From assembly GCA_017616735.1 (NCBI GenBank), contig JAFZXP010000075.1, forward strand, positions 1 through 35,226: DNA of 35,226 bases. The letters run 5' to 3'. Both the position numbers and the translations under genes were made by a program. The DNA comes from Bacteroidales bacterium (lineage in GTDB: Bacteria > Bacteroidota > Bacteroidia > Bacteroidales > F082). Of the stretch, positions 24,461 to 32,095 are shown one piece after another (position 1 is the stretch's first letter; each line of letters begins with the position of its first letter). The notes beneath the pieces are model-generated. The model was not told the DNA's origin, made no database searches, and saw only the letters and a list, made by a program, of their open reading frames with translations.

Positions 24461-25942
24461 TTATCTTGGATTGTCGTAGTAATCCTTAGCTTTGTCGCCG
24501 TATGAATCTGGATTGGCGACGCCGTCGACACCGTAATCGAAGTAGGTGCCGTAGGTTCTCTGATAGATTTCTGTGGTCCATCTGAAGTTGTTGAGCTCGC
24601 CGACAGCGTCAGAATGTATAAGCTTGAAGTCGTTGGTGACCAAATCGCGTGTCATGAACACGAACTTCTTGTTGCGCTGGGTTCCGAGGCTGTAGTAGTG
24701 CCAAATCTCATAAGGGAAGGCGCCTGGCTCGTTGTAGCTTTGGACGATTCTGTCTGGAGCTCCGTATTTGAGGAACACAACGCCTCTGTCTGACTCGTAG
24801 CCTTTGTGGGTGAGGGTTTTGAATGAAGCGTTGACTCTTTGCACCTGAGCGTAGTAGTCGCGCCATGCCTGTTCAGGATCGAGCTTGTTGCGACTCGACC
24901 AGAATGTGTAGAAGAACTGCTGCATGGTAATCAGGTCGTTGGTTTTTATGAGTTCCTCGCCATAGTCTCTCTCAACCAATGTTGAAATAGGCGAGAGGGT
25001 TCTGATATATTCGCGAATTGTATCCAGGTTGTGGATTCCTCCGGTGAACACTTCGTCGGTGTTGATGCTTGCCAGCATTGTGTTATCCACTTGGTAATAA
25101 GGATTGCTTCTTTGGAAAAACATGCGGTTCAAGCCAATCACTTCATTGTTTCTGTCGCGGGCTTCCAGCACAAGGTAATAGTTTCCTGACGGGAGGTTGG
25201 TAATGTCTATGTTGTTGATGATGACATCAATGTCTTTGGCTGTCATTCTCTTTGTGAAGAAGAAATTGTTGAGTATGGTGCCGTTTTCGAAGGCGCTGAT
25301 GTATGTGTTAAGCAAATATTTGTCGTCGCCCAACTGTTTTTTGGCGTTGTAAATCTCAGCGTAGAATGACAGCTTGTTCATGGTCTCGGGATAGAACGGA
25401 AGCATCATCGGGATGAGATTGTAGCCATTCTTGGACATTCCGTTGTCAACGCTGGCTTTGGAATAGCTTTCGAGGCCAATGATGCTCGATATGCAAATAT
25501 TTTCCGGATAATCTATAACCAGCATCTCGTCAACGTGGAATGGGTTGCTCGATTTGTTGTTGGCATCCTCAAGGGTTACATCCATTGTATATGGACCGTT
25601 TTCAAGCGAATAGCGTTGCATATCCATGAAAAAGCCGCTGATGTTGGTTGTGTCGTCAACGTAAGGGCTTGTGAGTGAATATTTTCCGAAATTCTTGATG
25701 GATTCACCTTGTTTAAATAAGATGGTTACATTGACAGTGGCGTTGTATTGTCCGTTGACATCTTTGGTGTAAATGAGGCTGCTCTTGTCGAAGGTGATGT
25801 ATGTTTCAATGTATGGACTGGCTCCGTTGCTGGGAATGTTGAAAGTGGCGTATGAAATATACGAATTCAGGGCTTTCTTCTGTTGAGCGCTGACACTTGC
25901 TGCCATTAAAACCATCAAACTTACTAACAAGAACTTTTTCAT
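24461..25942 (-). CDS. GWxTD domain-containing exported protein
   Basis: 493 residues with a signal peptide (MKKFLLVSLMVLMAASVSA). The C-terminal part carries the segment that names the family, here GYESDRGVVFLKYGAPDRI near residues 380-400, with Tyr in place of the usual Trp. Then come FPYEIWHYYSLG and KKFVFMTRDLVTNDFKLIHS. The N-terminal ~300 residues look beta-rich. GWxTD proteins are found in Bacteroidetes and some other phyla; no biochemical role is known to me. I chose the ATG at 25942 because the promoter boxes at 25969-25999 lie downstream of the longer alternative start at 25999. Probably periplasmic. Confidence 0.85.
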   Translation of the reverse strand: MKKFLLVSLMVLMAASVSAQQKKALNSYISYATFNIPSNGASPYIETYITFDKSSLIYTKDVNGQYNATVNVTILFKQGESIKNFGKYSLTSPYVDDTTNISGFFMDMQRYSLENGPYTMDVTLEDANNKSSNPFHVDEMLVIDYPENICISSIIGLESYSKASVDNGMSKNGYNLIPMMLPFYPETMNKLSFYAEIYNAKKQLGDDKYLLNTYISAFENGTILNNFFFTKRMTAKDIDVIINNIDITNLPSGNYYLVLEARDRNNEVIGLNRMFFQRSNPYYQVDNTMLASINTDEVFTGGIHNLDTIREYIRTLSPISTLVERDYGEELIKTNDLITMQQFFYTFWSSRNKLDPEQAWRDYYAQVQRVNASFKTLTHKGYESDRGVVFLKYGAPDRIVQSYNEPGAFPYEIWHYYSLGTQRNKKFVFMTRDLVTNDFKLIHSDAVGELNNFRWTTEIYQRTYGTYFDYGVDGVANPDSYGDKAKDYYDNPR

Positions 25943-25968
25943 GATGCACAATTTTTTTGTTTCAATTG

Positions 25969-25999
25969 CAAAAGTACATCGCTGAAAAAATTTTGTCAA
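25969..25999 (-). promoter_or_regulatory. Promoter of the GWxTD gene
   Basis: Minus-strand TTG (25997-25999), 20 bp, TACTTTTG (25969-25976). It decides the start codon: a start at 25999 would lie upstream of transcription. Confidence 0.75.
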
Positions 26000-26082
26000 G
26001 GCTTTTGGGCCTGTTTTTTATCGAAATATATCGAAAAATCTTTTGTAACTAATTAAGATACAGATTGTTATATAACTTTGAA

Positions 26083-27609
26083 TCAGTATCTTATGCCACG
26101 CAAAAAACTGGGAATAAAGTGCTCCAACTCCTCTTCGGTATGTAAAATATCTTTGATTCTGTTGCTGCGCTTGTTGGCCGAGCCATAGGTTTGTTTCAGC
26201 AAAACAGCAATTTCCAGGTCGGTAAATCCCATCAGACTGAATATTATAAATCTGATGTCGGAAGGGGTGAGATCGGGGTAAAGCTCTAATAATGTGTGTG
26301 TTAGGTTGGGGAATGATTCGTTGAATGTGGTGGTGAGCGTAACCAGCTTGTTTTTGGTCAATGCCAAACGTGGATAGTCACTAACCGTCTTTATCAGAAT
26401 CTGTTTGCCTTCCAGTGAATTTTTTATATCGTTGTAGATATTGGAACCGACAAAACACTTGTAGTTGTCATCAAAAGGGTGGAGGCTAGGCAATGTTTCA
26501 TCTGTGGATGGTGTGTTGTTTTTGCTGCGGCGGCTGTAAACGATATAGATTGCAACCATTAATATAATAAGGAGTACAACCACAATTGTCAGTATCCAGT
26601 TGGAACGTCTTAAATTGCCTGAGTTTTCAAGGTTTTTCGGATTGTTTTCGTTGATGTATTGCTCATAAAGGGCTTCCATTTCGACACGTGTCGGGGTTAG
26701 ACGGGCTTCGGCCGACTGCGCCTTGGCCTGGTATTGCGCGAATTCCAGCTCTTTTTGATGGTCGTTGAGCGAGAAGTAAACGCTGGCAAGCATTTCGGCC
26801 GACTGGAGTTTCATGTTCTGATTGCCTTGCTCAAAACAATTCAAAAGGTGTGGCAGAGCTTCACTATATTGGTTGGCGTTGTAAAAATGACAAGCTGTAA
26901 AATGTTGGTATTCAATATTATGCGGGTTTTTTGTCGATATTTTTCGATATATTGAATCGGCCGATTCGGTGTCGAAAACGTCGTATAAAGCTATGCCTTT
27001 TTTAATTTGTATGATATCTGACTGATGCTCGGTGAGGTTTTTCTTGGCTTCGGCTGTCTCGTAGTTGATAAGGGCAATGTTCGGAATGTGATTGCGCTGG
27101 TAAAGATCGCCAATTTTCAACAGCATATCAATGACTTCGTGCTGACGGTTGGCATTCTCATATTGTGAGAGGGCATCGTCGTAGAAGTGTGACGACGGCT
27201 TGAGGCTGTTGACATCGGCATAAACGTCGCCAAGGCGCTCGAATATCTGACCCAGATAATGATAATCGTCGTTGGTCGGACGATTTTCAATCGAAAGGAA
27301 CGACTGCTGGCTTTTGCATGCTGTTATCAATGCCCGCGCCGCATCAAGCGATTCGTTGTTCTTGTGGTGGCTGACACCTTTTTGATAATAAATCTGCGAC
27401 ATTTTTTCAAGAAAAGAAGGGTCGCTGGCGTAAAAAACAGCGCAACTGTCGGCCATTTTTGCCAGTCTGTCAAGCTGCTGGCTGTCGCTGTTGAAATTAT
27501 TTTCAAACCCGATAATCTCCTCTGGCACAAGCCGGTTGCGACAGGCATTGAAACACAACGCCATGATTAGCAATAGGATGAGTGTGATATGTCGCTTGCA
27601 GATAGTCAT
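26083..27609 (-). CDS. TPR protein with one membrane span and a C-terminal HTH-like domain
   Basis: 508 residues from the ATG at 27609. The N-terminus is a signal sequence ending in FNAC, a possible lipobox. Residues about 40-320 read as tetratricopeptide-like helical pairs. A single transmembrane segment (WILTIVVVLLIILMVAIYIVY, about 338-360) is followed by a basic RRSK stop. The cytoplasmic C-terminus contains DLTPSDIRFIIFSLMGFTDLEIAVLLKQTYGSANKRSNRIKDIL (about 446-490), which resembles the LuxR-like HTH ends of Bacteroidetes TPR regulators. This suggests a membrane sensor that signals to DNA; target unknown. A longer start 26 codons upstream is unlikely because a -7 box (27618-27625) precedes the chosen ATG. 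Confidence 0.75.
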   Translation of the reverse strand: MTICKRHITLILLLIMALCFNACRNRLVPEEIIGFENNFNSDSQQLDRLAKMADSCAVFYASDPSFLEKMSQIYYQKGVSHHKNNESLDAARALITACKSQQSFLSIENRPTNDDYHYLGQIFERLGDVYADVNSLKPSSHFYDDALSQYENANRQHEVIDMLLKIGDLYQRNHIPNIALINYETAEAKKNLTEHQSDIIQIKKGIALYDVFDTESADSIYRKISTKNPHNIEYQHFTACHFYNANQYSEALPHLLNCFEQGNQNMKLQSAEMLASVYFSLNDHQKELEFAQYQAKAQSAEARLTPTRVEMEALYEQYINENNPKNLENSGNLRRSNWILTIVVVLLIILMVAIYIVYSRRSKNNTPSTDETLPSLHPFDDNYKCFVGSNIYNDIKNSLEGKQILIKTVSDYPRLALTKNKLVTLTTTFNESFPNLTHTLLELYPDLTPSDIRFIIFSLMGFTDLEIAVLLKQTYGSANKRSNRIKDILHTEEELEHFIPSFLRGIRY

Positions 27610-27617
27610 ATTCGGTA

Positions 27618-27625
27618 CAAAGATA
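27618..27625 (-). promoter_or_regulatory. -7 element of the TPR/HTH gene
   Basis: Minus-strand TATCTTTG, 8 bp before the ATG at 27609. The leader is very short. Confidence 0.6.
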
Positions 27626-27678
27626 GATGATTTTTCGATGGCAATTGTGAGTTGTTTAAAAAATTTTTCAAAAAAATC

Positions 27679-27707
27679 TTGTCGCATTAAAAACTTTTGT
27701 ATTTTTG
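27679..27707 (+). promoter_or_regulatory. Promoter of the tRNA-Ser genes
   Basis: TTG (27679-27681), 18 bp, TATTTTTG (27700-27707), ending 4 bp before the mature tRNA 5' end. Confidence 0.7.
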
Positions 27708-27711
27708 CAGC

Positions 27712-27796
27712 GGAGATATGGCAGAGCGGTCGATCGCGGCGGTCTTGAAAACCGTTATACAGAAATGTATCGGGGGTTCGAATCCCTCTGTCTCCG
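27712..27796 (+). tRNA. tRNA-Ser (anticodon TGA)
   Basis: 85 nt. Acceptor arms GGAGATA and TGTCTCC pair with one G-T wobble. The anticodon stem-loop is GCGGT-CTTGAAA-ACCGT (anticodon TGA). There is a long variable arm (ATAC..GTAT) as expected for serine, and a T arm GGGGG-TTCGAAT-CCCTC. The discriminator is G; CCA is not encoded. Confidence 0.95.
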
Positions 27797-27800
27797 CTGA

Positions 27801-27826
27801 GAGCAACTCAATCGGGTTGCTTTTTA
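27801..27826 (+). terminator. Terminator-like hairpin between the two tRNA genes
   Basis: AGCAAC (27802-27807), 8-nt loop, GTTGCT (27816-27821), then a T run. It may reduce read-through from the first to the second tRNA gene. Confidence 0.6.
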
Positions 27827-27841
27827 TTTGTAAAAAGGTTA

Positions 27842-27928
27842 GGAGAGATGCCAGAGTGGTCGAATGGGGCGGTCTCGAAAACCGTTGAACGCTTTCGCGT
27901 TCCAAGGGTTCGAATCCCTTTCTCTCCG
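27842..27928 (+). tRNA. tRNA-Ser (anticodon CGA)
   Basis: 87 nt. Acceptor arms GGAGAGA and TCTCTCC pair. The anticodon loop is CTCGAAA (anticodon CGA). The long variable arm is GAACGC-TTTC-GCGTTC and the T arm is AAGGG-TTCGAAT-CCCTT. The discriminator is G; CCA is not encoded. Confidence 0.95.
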
Positions 27929-27932
27929 CAGC

Positions 27933-27967
27933 TTAGACCTTAGACATTAGACCTTAGACGTTAGTCT
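27933..27967. repeat. Heptamer tandem array 7 (TTAGACn)
   Basis: Units TTAGACC, TTAGACA, TTAGACC, TTAGACG, TTAGTCT, starting 4 bp after the second tRNA. The last two units form a terminator hairpin. Confidence 0.9.
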
Positions 27968-27978
27968 GAGGTTTTTTT
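27952..27978 (+). terminator. Terminator built from heptamer units
   Basis: CCTTAGAC (27952-27959), loop GTTA, GTCTGAGG (27964-27971), then seven T. The stem is 8 bp with one T-G wobble. The switch from TTAGACG to TTAGTCT makes the array self-complementary here. Confidence 0.75.
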
Positions 27979-28013
27979 ATTGTAAATTATGTAGAAAGTT
28001 CCGGGTATTTTGT

Positions 28014-28021
28014 TATCTTTG
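28014..28021 (+). promoter_or_regulatory. -7 element before the NTF2-like lipoprotein gene
   Basis: TATCTTTG, an exact TAnnTTTG match, about 32 bp before the chosen ATG at 28054. Confidence 0.6.
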
Positions 28022-28053
28022 CGGGATATAAACGCATAATGGGAATACAATAT

Positions 28054-29904
28054 ATGAAGAGAATCGTTTTACTGTCAGTCTTGATGATGCTTGTGGCTTG
28101 CTGCCACTCGCAGGAGAACCGCAAAAACCGTAAAGAAGCTGAGAAGTTTAAGGCCAATGCCGAATACTATTGTGGCGAGAGTGGGGAGTGTAAGAATCTG
28201 CAAAAGGCTGACGACGCCGCGGTGACGAGTCTGCTTGAGGCTATCTTTAACGACAAGACCTTGCAATGCCTGTATTTTGCCGACTCCGACTCTGACAACG
28301 ATGAGCAGCGGACCAGGGCTCTTGTGACTTTTAGAGACCAACTTAAGAAACAATCCACCGATCTGGTGCTCAACGATGCCAACGGCTCGGCCAAGGTGTT
28401 CAGGTATATCTCGAAGGCCGACTTCTCCCAAATGTGCGCGCAGAGAGAGAAGACCATCATCAATTACATAGCCGAGGGAAGATGTGCAGAGGAGAACCTG
28501 AAGTATGGCGTCGCCCTGCGTTATTATTACTGGGCTTTGATGCTCTGCTATTCGCATCCCAATGGCGCGAATCTTTACTACCAGTACGACAACCTCAACA
28601 GCTATCCGACGAGCAAGTGGCTGCATAGGCATATCGATGATGTGCTCAACAGCATAGCGATACAGCCAAGACGTCAGGAGAAGGCCGGCGACAATGAGTT
28701 TATATTGCAGATTACCAATGGCCATGACGGACTGGAAGGCTTGGATTTCTCATATAACAATGGCAATGGCTTGGCCAAAGGCTATACGCAAAACGGCTTA
28801 AGCTATATCAAAATGGTTGACAGCGACATGAGCGAAGTCGCCATATCAATTGATTTGGAGAATAAAACGATAGTAAAAGGCTTTGATTCAGAGGTTTATG
28901 CAATTATTGACAAGCTGGATGAGCAGATTTATTTTCCGAGTGCCAGAAAGGTTGTGAATATCGAAAAGGCCAAAAAAATAAAGAGCTTGGACGATGTCAA
29001 GACGCATTCCGATACTAAGGTCGGTGCCGAATTGGAACGATCCGAATTGTTTGTCAATGCCATGTCGTCGCCTCATGCCGAATATGCCAAGGTGATGAAT
29101 GATATCGAGAAGATATTGTCAAAAAAAGGCGATAGGAAAGCCGATGAGCTGGAGCCGTATTTCACCCCCGAGGGGATGACGCTGATGCGTAAGCTGCTCA
29201 GCTACGGCAAGGTGGGGGTGGTAGGCAAGCCGACATATTATTTCATAGATTTCCGCGATGAGGTTATATGCCGCGCAATACCTATGCGGTTTGACTTTTC
29301 GCACAATGTCAGCTTCTTGCGCGACATAGTGTTCCGTTTCGATCCCAAGACTAAAAAGGTGAAGTCTATAGCCTTCCGCAATTCGGATATCACTGAAAGC
29401 CAGATATTTAACAAGGAATTGTGGTCGAAAGACGCAAGGTTGACGCTGATCAATTTCCTCGAAGACTATCAAACGGCCTATGCTTTGCAGCGTAAGGATT
29501 ATCTGCAGCAGGTGTATTCGGAAAGCGCCCTTATCGTCGTTGGCTCGGTGCTGAAGGAGACGAAGAAGAGTGATAACTTCCGCATGAAGCAGGAGGTGAA
29601 GATCAAGTATGACACACTGTCGAAAAGCCAGTATCTGACAAGGCTCAACCGTGTGTTCGACAATAACGAGTTTGTCAACCTGAGCTTCTCGAATACCAAT
29701 TTCAACACTGTAAGCGGCAAACAGAACGTGATAGGCGTGCAGCTGCGGCAGGAGTACTTCTCGAGCAGCTACAGCGATGTCGGCTATCTGTTCCTGATGG
29801 TTGACTTGCGCGACAAGCTGCCGGTTATTCATGTCAGAACATGGCAGCCTAATGAGACGCCGGTTAACGAGCTTATCGACAACACTTCTTTTATATTCCA
29901 ATGA
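28054..29904 (+). CDS. Putative lipoprotein with NTF2-like C-terminal region
   Basis: 616 residues. The N-terminus MKRIVLLSVLMMLVACCHSQ carries a lipobox (LVAC), so it is probably a lipoprotein. An ATG five codons earlier is possible, but the signal peptide begins at MKR. The N-terminal third is helical with Cys residues (EYYCGESGECKNLQ) and a helical-repeat-like stretch. From about residue 470, the pattern LINFLEDYQTAYALQRKDYL followed by QQVYSESALIVVGSVL matches the start of NTF2-like folds, and the end (YLFLMVDLRDKLPVIHVRTWQP) fits its last strands. I do not recognise the rest. It lies 48 nt upstream of the PEGA/FGE-like gene with no clear promoter between, so the two are likely co-expressed and may act together at the cell envelope (inference). 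Confidence 0.65.
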   Translation: MKRIVLLSVLMMLVACCHSQENRKNRKEAEKFKANAEYYCGESGECKNLQKADDAAVTSLLEAIFNDKTLQCLYFADSDSDNDEQRTRALVTFRDQLKKQSTDLVLNDANGSAKVFRYISKADFSQMCAQREKTIINYIAEGRCAEENLKYGVALRYYYWALMLCYSHPNGANLYYQYDNLNSYPTSKWLHRHIDDVLNSIAIQPRRQEKAGDNEFILQITNGHDGLEGLDFSYNNGNGLAKGYTQNGLSYIKMVDSDMSEVAISIDLENKTIVKGFDSEVYAIIDKLDEQIYFPSARKVVNIEKAKKIKSLDDVKTHSDTKVGAELERSELFVNAMSSPHAEYAKVMNDIEKILSKKGDRKADELEPYFTPEGMTLMRKLLSYGKVGVVGKPTYYFIDFRDEVICRAIPMRFDFSHNVSFLRDIVFRFDPKTKKVKSIAFRNSDITESQIFNKELWSKDARLTLINFLEDYQTAYALQRKDYLQQVYSESALIVVGSVLKETKKSDNFRMKQEVKIKYDTLSKSQYLTRLNRVFDNNEFVNLSFSNTNFNTVSGKQNVIGVQLRQEYFSSSYSDVGYLFLMVDLRDKLPVIHVRTWQPNETPVNELIDNTSFIFQ

Positions 29905-29952
29905 TTGAAATGTTGAATAAATGATTATTTTTTTTACAATAAAATTATCGCG

Positions 29953-31821
29953 ATGAAAAGACATATATTACTATCAGTATTTGTTTTGCTTGGATTGGTT
30001 GCATTTGCCCAGAGTCCATTGAAAATGGTGAGTTTTCATAAGAACCCTGATGAGATTGTTGATTTTAGGGAACTTAAGGAGAAAGCCGGCCGCGACTCTG
30101 ATTTGGACGGCAACAAGGCGGCGAGGATCAGGATTAAGGCACAAGGCTTCGACGAGAAGAAGATGCTTGACTTCACCGTGTTTCCGCGTCCGGGAATGGA
30201 AGTGATATACAAAGAGTTTCAGCAGGGCGAGATGTGGGTTTACGTCTCTTCCAAGGTTCAGGGTACTCTGGTGATAAAATACATGGGTGAGTTTGAGTTC
30301 AAACTGCCCAACAAACTCGAACCCAAGTGCGGCTATGATTTGGTGCTGGGCATGGAGACGGCGACTTTGGTGATAAGCACCATCCCTTCGGATGCCGAGA
30401 TTTTTGTCGACGGCAAGAAGGTGGGCACAGGCTACGGCAGCGCCGCCATATCGGTGGGCAGCGAGCATCGTTACAAGGTGTCGCGCGATTATTATATCCC
30501 TGAGGAAGACGTGGTTAAGTCTGACGAGGCGGTGAAGATTACGAAGCAGATAGAGCTTAGGCCCAATTTCAGTTATATCACGATAAAGACCGAACCCAGC
30601 GGAGCTGATATTTATATCGACGGCAAGAAAGTCGGCATCACACCCTATCTGTCGGAGATGATAGAGTTCGGCCGCAGAAGGGTGGAGCTGAAGAAAAGCG
30701 GCTACGAGCCATACGTTAAGGTGGTGACGATAAAACCTGAGGAAGAGGAAAACACGCAGCTCGCCAACGTGAAGCTCGAGGCGGTGCGAGTCCCGATGGG
30801 AAGCATGGAACTGACGTCCAATCCAACGGGCGCGGTGATAACCATCAACGGCCGCCAATACGGACAGACGCCTAAGACCTTGACCGACCTGGAAGTGGGA
30901 ACCTACACTGTCTATTTCTCGAAGGAAGGCTATCAGAACCTCTCTCAGACCGTAACAGTGAAAGATGGCCAGAAAGAGACTCTGGCGGTGACCATGACCA
31001 AGGCCAGTGTCACTCAGCAGCCGGTGCCGACGACGCCAATGGCGACAAGTGGTTCTACAAATGGAATAAGCACGACAACAGCATCTGGCAACCGTATCTT
31101 CACCGTGAACGGCGTTTCGTTTGAGATGGTGGCGGTAAAAGGAGGTACGTTTACGATGGGAGGAACTTTAGAACAAGGAAGTGAGGCTGAAAGTGACGAG
31201 AAACCTACACATAGTGTGACTTTGAGCGACTACTACATTGGAAAATTCGAGGTGACACAAGAGCTTTGGTATGCTGTTATGGGAACTACTATAAAACAAC
31301 AGCGCGACAAAGCCAATACGTCATGGCCAATGAGAGGAGAAGGGAACAATTACCCGATGTATTACATAAGTTGGAACGAGTGTCAGGAATTCATTACAAA
31401 ACTTAATCAGAAGACAGGAGCTAACTTTAGGCTTCCTACGGAGGCTGAGTGGGAATACGCTGCGAGAGGAGGGAACAAGAGTAACGGTTACAAATTCAGC
31501 GGCAGCAATAGTATTGACAATGTTGCGTGGTACACAAGTAACAGCGGAAGCATGACACATCCTGTCGGGACGAAATCGCCTAATGAACTCGGTATCTACG
31601 ACATGACAGGCAATGTTTGGGAGTGGTGTCAGGATTGGTATGGGAACTACAGCAGTGGCAGTCAGACAAACCCAACAGGGCCTTCTACTGGCTCGAGCCG
31701 CGTGAATCGTGGCGGTAGCTGGGGCGACAACGCCAAGTACTGCCGAGTGTCGAGTCGCAATCGACTAGTCCCGATTATCGCTTCATCACTTCTGGGCTTC
31801 CGCCTCGTTCTAGTCCGATAG
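29953..31821 (+). CDS. PEGA-domain protein with FGE-sulfatase/C-type lectin-fold head; likely DGR target
   Basis: 622 residues. Signal peptide 1-19 (ending AFA). An N-terminal domain (20-135) is shared with the gene at 33964. Three PEGA domains follow: about 137-205 (IPSDAEIFVDGKKVGTG), 207-275 (TEPSGADIYIDGKKVGITPY) and 283-350. A Thr/Ser/Pro-rich linker leads to a formylglycine-generating-enzyme-like domain (389-622): MVAVKGGTFTMGG, RLPTEAEWEYAARGG, GNVWEWCQDWYGNY, RVNRGGSWGDNAKYCRVSSRN and GFRLVLVR. Of the two FGE active-site Cys, only the second aligns (Cys597); the first position is Asp592, so formylglycine synthesis is unlikely. The end matches the architecture of DGR variable proteins, in which this fold displays variable residues before GFRL. 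It is probably exported and surface-facing, with PEGA repeats as a stalk; ligand unknown. Confidence 0.85.
   Translation: MKRHILLSVFVLLGLVAFAQSPLKMVSFHKNPDEIVDFRELKEKAGRDSDLDGNKAARIRIKAQGFDEKKMLDFTVFPRPGMEVIYKEFQQGEMWVYVSSKVQGTLVIKYMGEFEFKLPNKLEPKCGYDLVLGMETATLVISTIPSDAEIFVDGKKVGTGYGSAAISVGSEHRYKVSRDYYIPEEDVVKSDEAVKITKQIELRPNFSYITIKTEPSGADIYIDGKKVGITPYLSEMIEFGRRRVELKKSGYEPYVKVVTIKPEEEENTQLANVKLEAVRVPMGSMELTSNPTGAVITINGRQYGQTPKTLTDLEVGTYTVYFSKEGYQNLSQTVTVKDGQKETLAVTMTKASVTQQPVPTTPMATSGSTNGISTTTASGNRIFTVNGVSFEMVAVKGGTFTMGGTLEQGSEAESDEKPTHSVTLSDYYIGKFEVTQELWYAVMGTTIKQQRDKANTSWPMRGEGNNYPMYYISWNECQEFITKLNQKTGANFRLPTEAEWEYAARGGNKSNGYKFSGSNSIDNVAWYTSNSGSMTHPVGTKSPNELGIYDMTGNVWEWCQDWYGNYSSGSQTNPTGPSTGSSRVNRGGSWGDNAKYCRVSSRNRLVPIIASSLLGFRLVLVR
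31699..31818 (+). other. Candidate DGR variable region (VR)
   Basis: Covers codons 583-622. Invariant-looking parts are RVNRGGSW at the start and LGFRLVLVR at the end, the latter encoded by CTGGGCTTCCGCCTCGTTC, which would be the place for an initiation-of-homing sequence. Between them, codons 591-593, 595-596, 601 and 604-613 are a run of unlike codons (GGC GAC .. AAG TAC .. CGA CTA GTC .. ATT ATC GCT TCA TCA CTT) where related proteins usually have Asn-rich (AAC/AAT) stretches. GTC, ATC, GCT, ATT and CTT could each arise from AAC or AAT by changes at A only. No template repeat is present in the window to compare with. Confidence 0.6.
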
Positions 31822-31892
31822 TTTAACTCCGGAAATAAAATCCGCATTGACTTAAGCTGAAAGAGAAGCACAGGATAACTTGGAATGAAACA

Positions 31893-31918
31893 GACTCGAG
31901 CGAGGGACGAGCCGAGTC
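31893..31918 (+). other. GC-rich hairpin downstream of the candidate VR
   Basis: GACTCG-A-GC (31893-31901) pairs with GCCGAGTC (31911-31918) with one bulged A and a 9-nt loop; no T run follows, so it is not a typical terminator. It lies 75 bp after the VR. Several DGRs have a hairpin or cruciform just 3' of VR that aids homing; whether this is one is inference. The remaining DNA to the KilA-N promoter shows nothing else I recognise. Confidence 0.5.
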
Positions 31919-32061
31919 GTTGAAAGGAAAGGAATCCGGTGCGAAAAATAAAAAACATAGAAACTTCGGTTTGGGGTGACTTAAGGCATTGATACTGAAT
32001 GTTTTATTTTTTGTAGAAAAGATTAGCCGTTTTTCATACGACTAATTCTTTGGTGTGGTTG

Positions 32062-32069
32062 TAACTTTG
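32062..32069 (+). promoter_or_regulatory. -7 element of the KilA-N gene
   Basis: TAACTTTG, an exact TAnnTTTG match 26 bp before the ATG. No good -33 TTG is found. Confidence 0.6.
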
Positions 32070-32095
32070 CCGTGTTAACTTAAAAATAAATTAAT

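Noticed and set aside
26054-26093. TAAGATAC..GTATCTTA inverted repeat at the end of the TPR/HTH gene as a terminator
   Set aside because: The stem is only 8 AT-rich pairs with a 24-nt loop and no T run directly after it; too weak to call.
27712-27928. tRNA-Ser genes as an integration site of a mobile element
   Set aside because: No integrase and no repeat of the tRNA 3' end were seen in the window.
29119-29964. A 281-codon open frame on the minus strand over the lipoprotein gene
   Set aside because: It is the mirror of the coding frame with no recognisable domain; the plus-strand gene has the lipobox, promoter and coherent reading.
29953-31821. The FGE-like protein as a true formylglycine-generating enzyme or sulfatase activator
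   Set aside because: The first of the two active-site Cys aligns with Asp592, the protein is exported on a PEGA stalk, and no sulfatase gene is nearby.
31822-32095. A DGR template repeat directly after the VR
   Set aside because: I looked for a second copy of the GGCTTCCGCCTCGTT end and of GGCGGTAGCTGG and found none in this stretch or elsewhere in the window.
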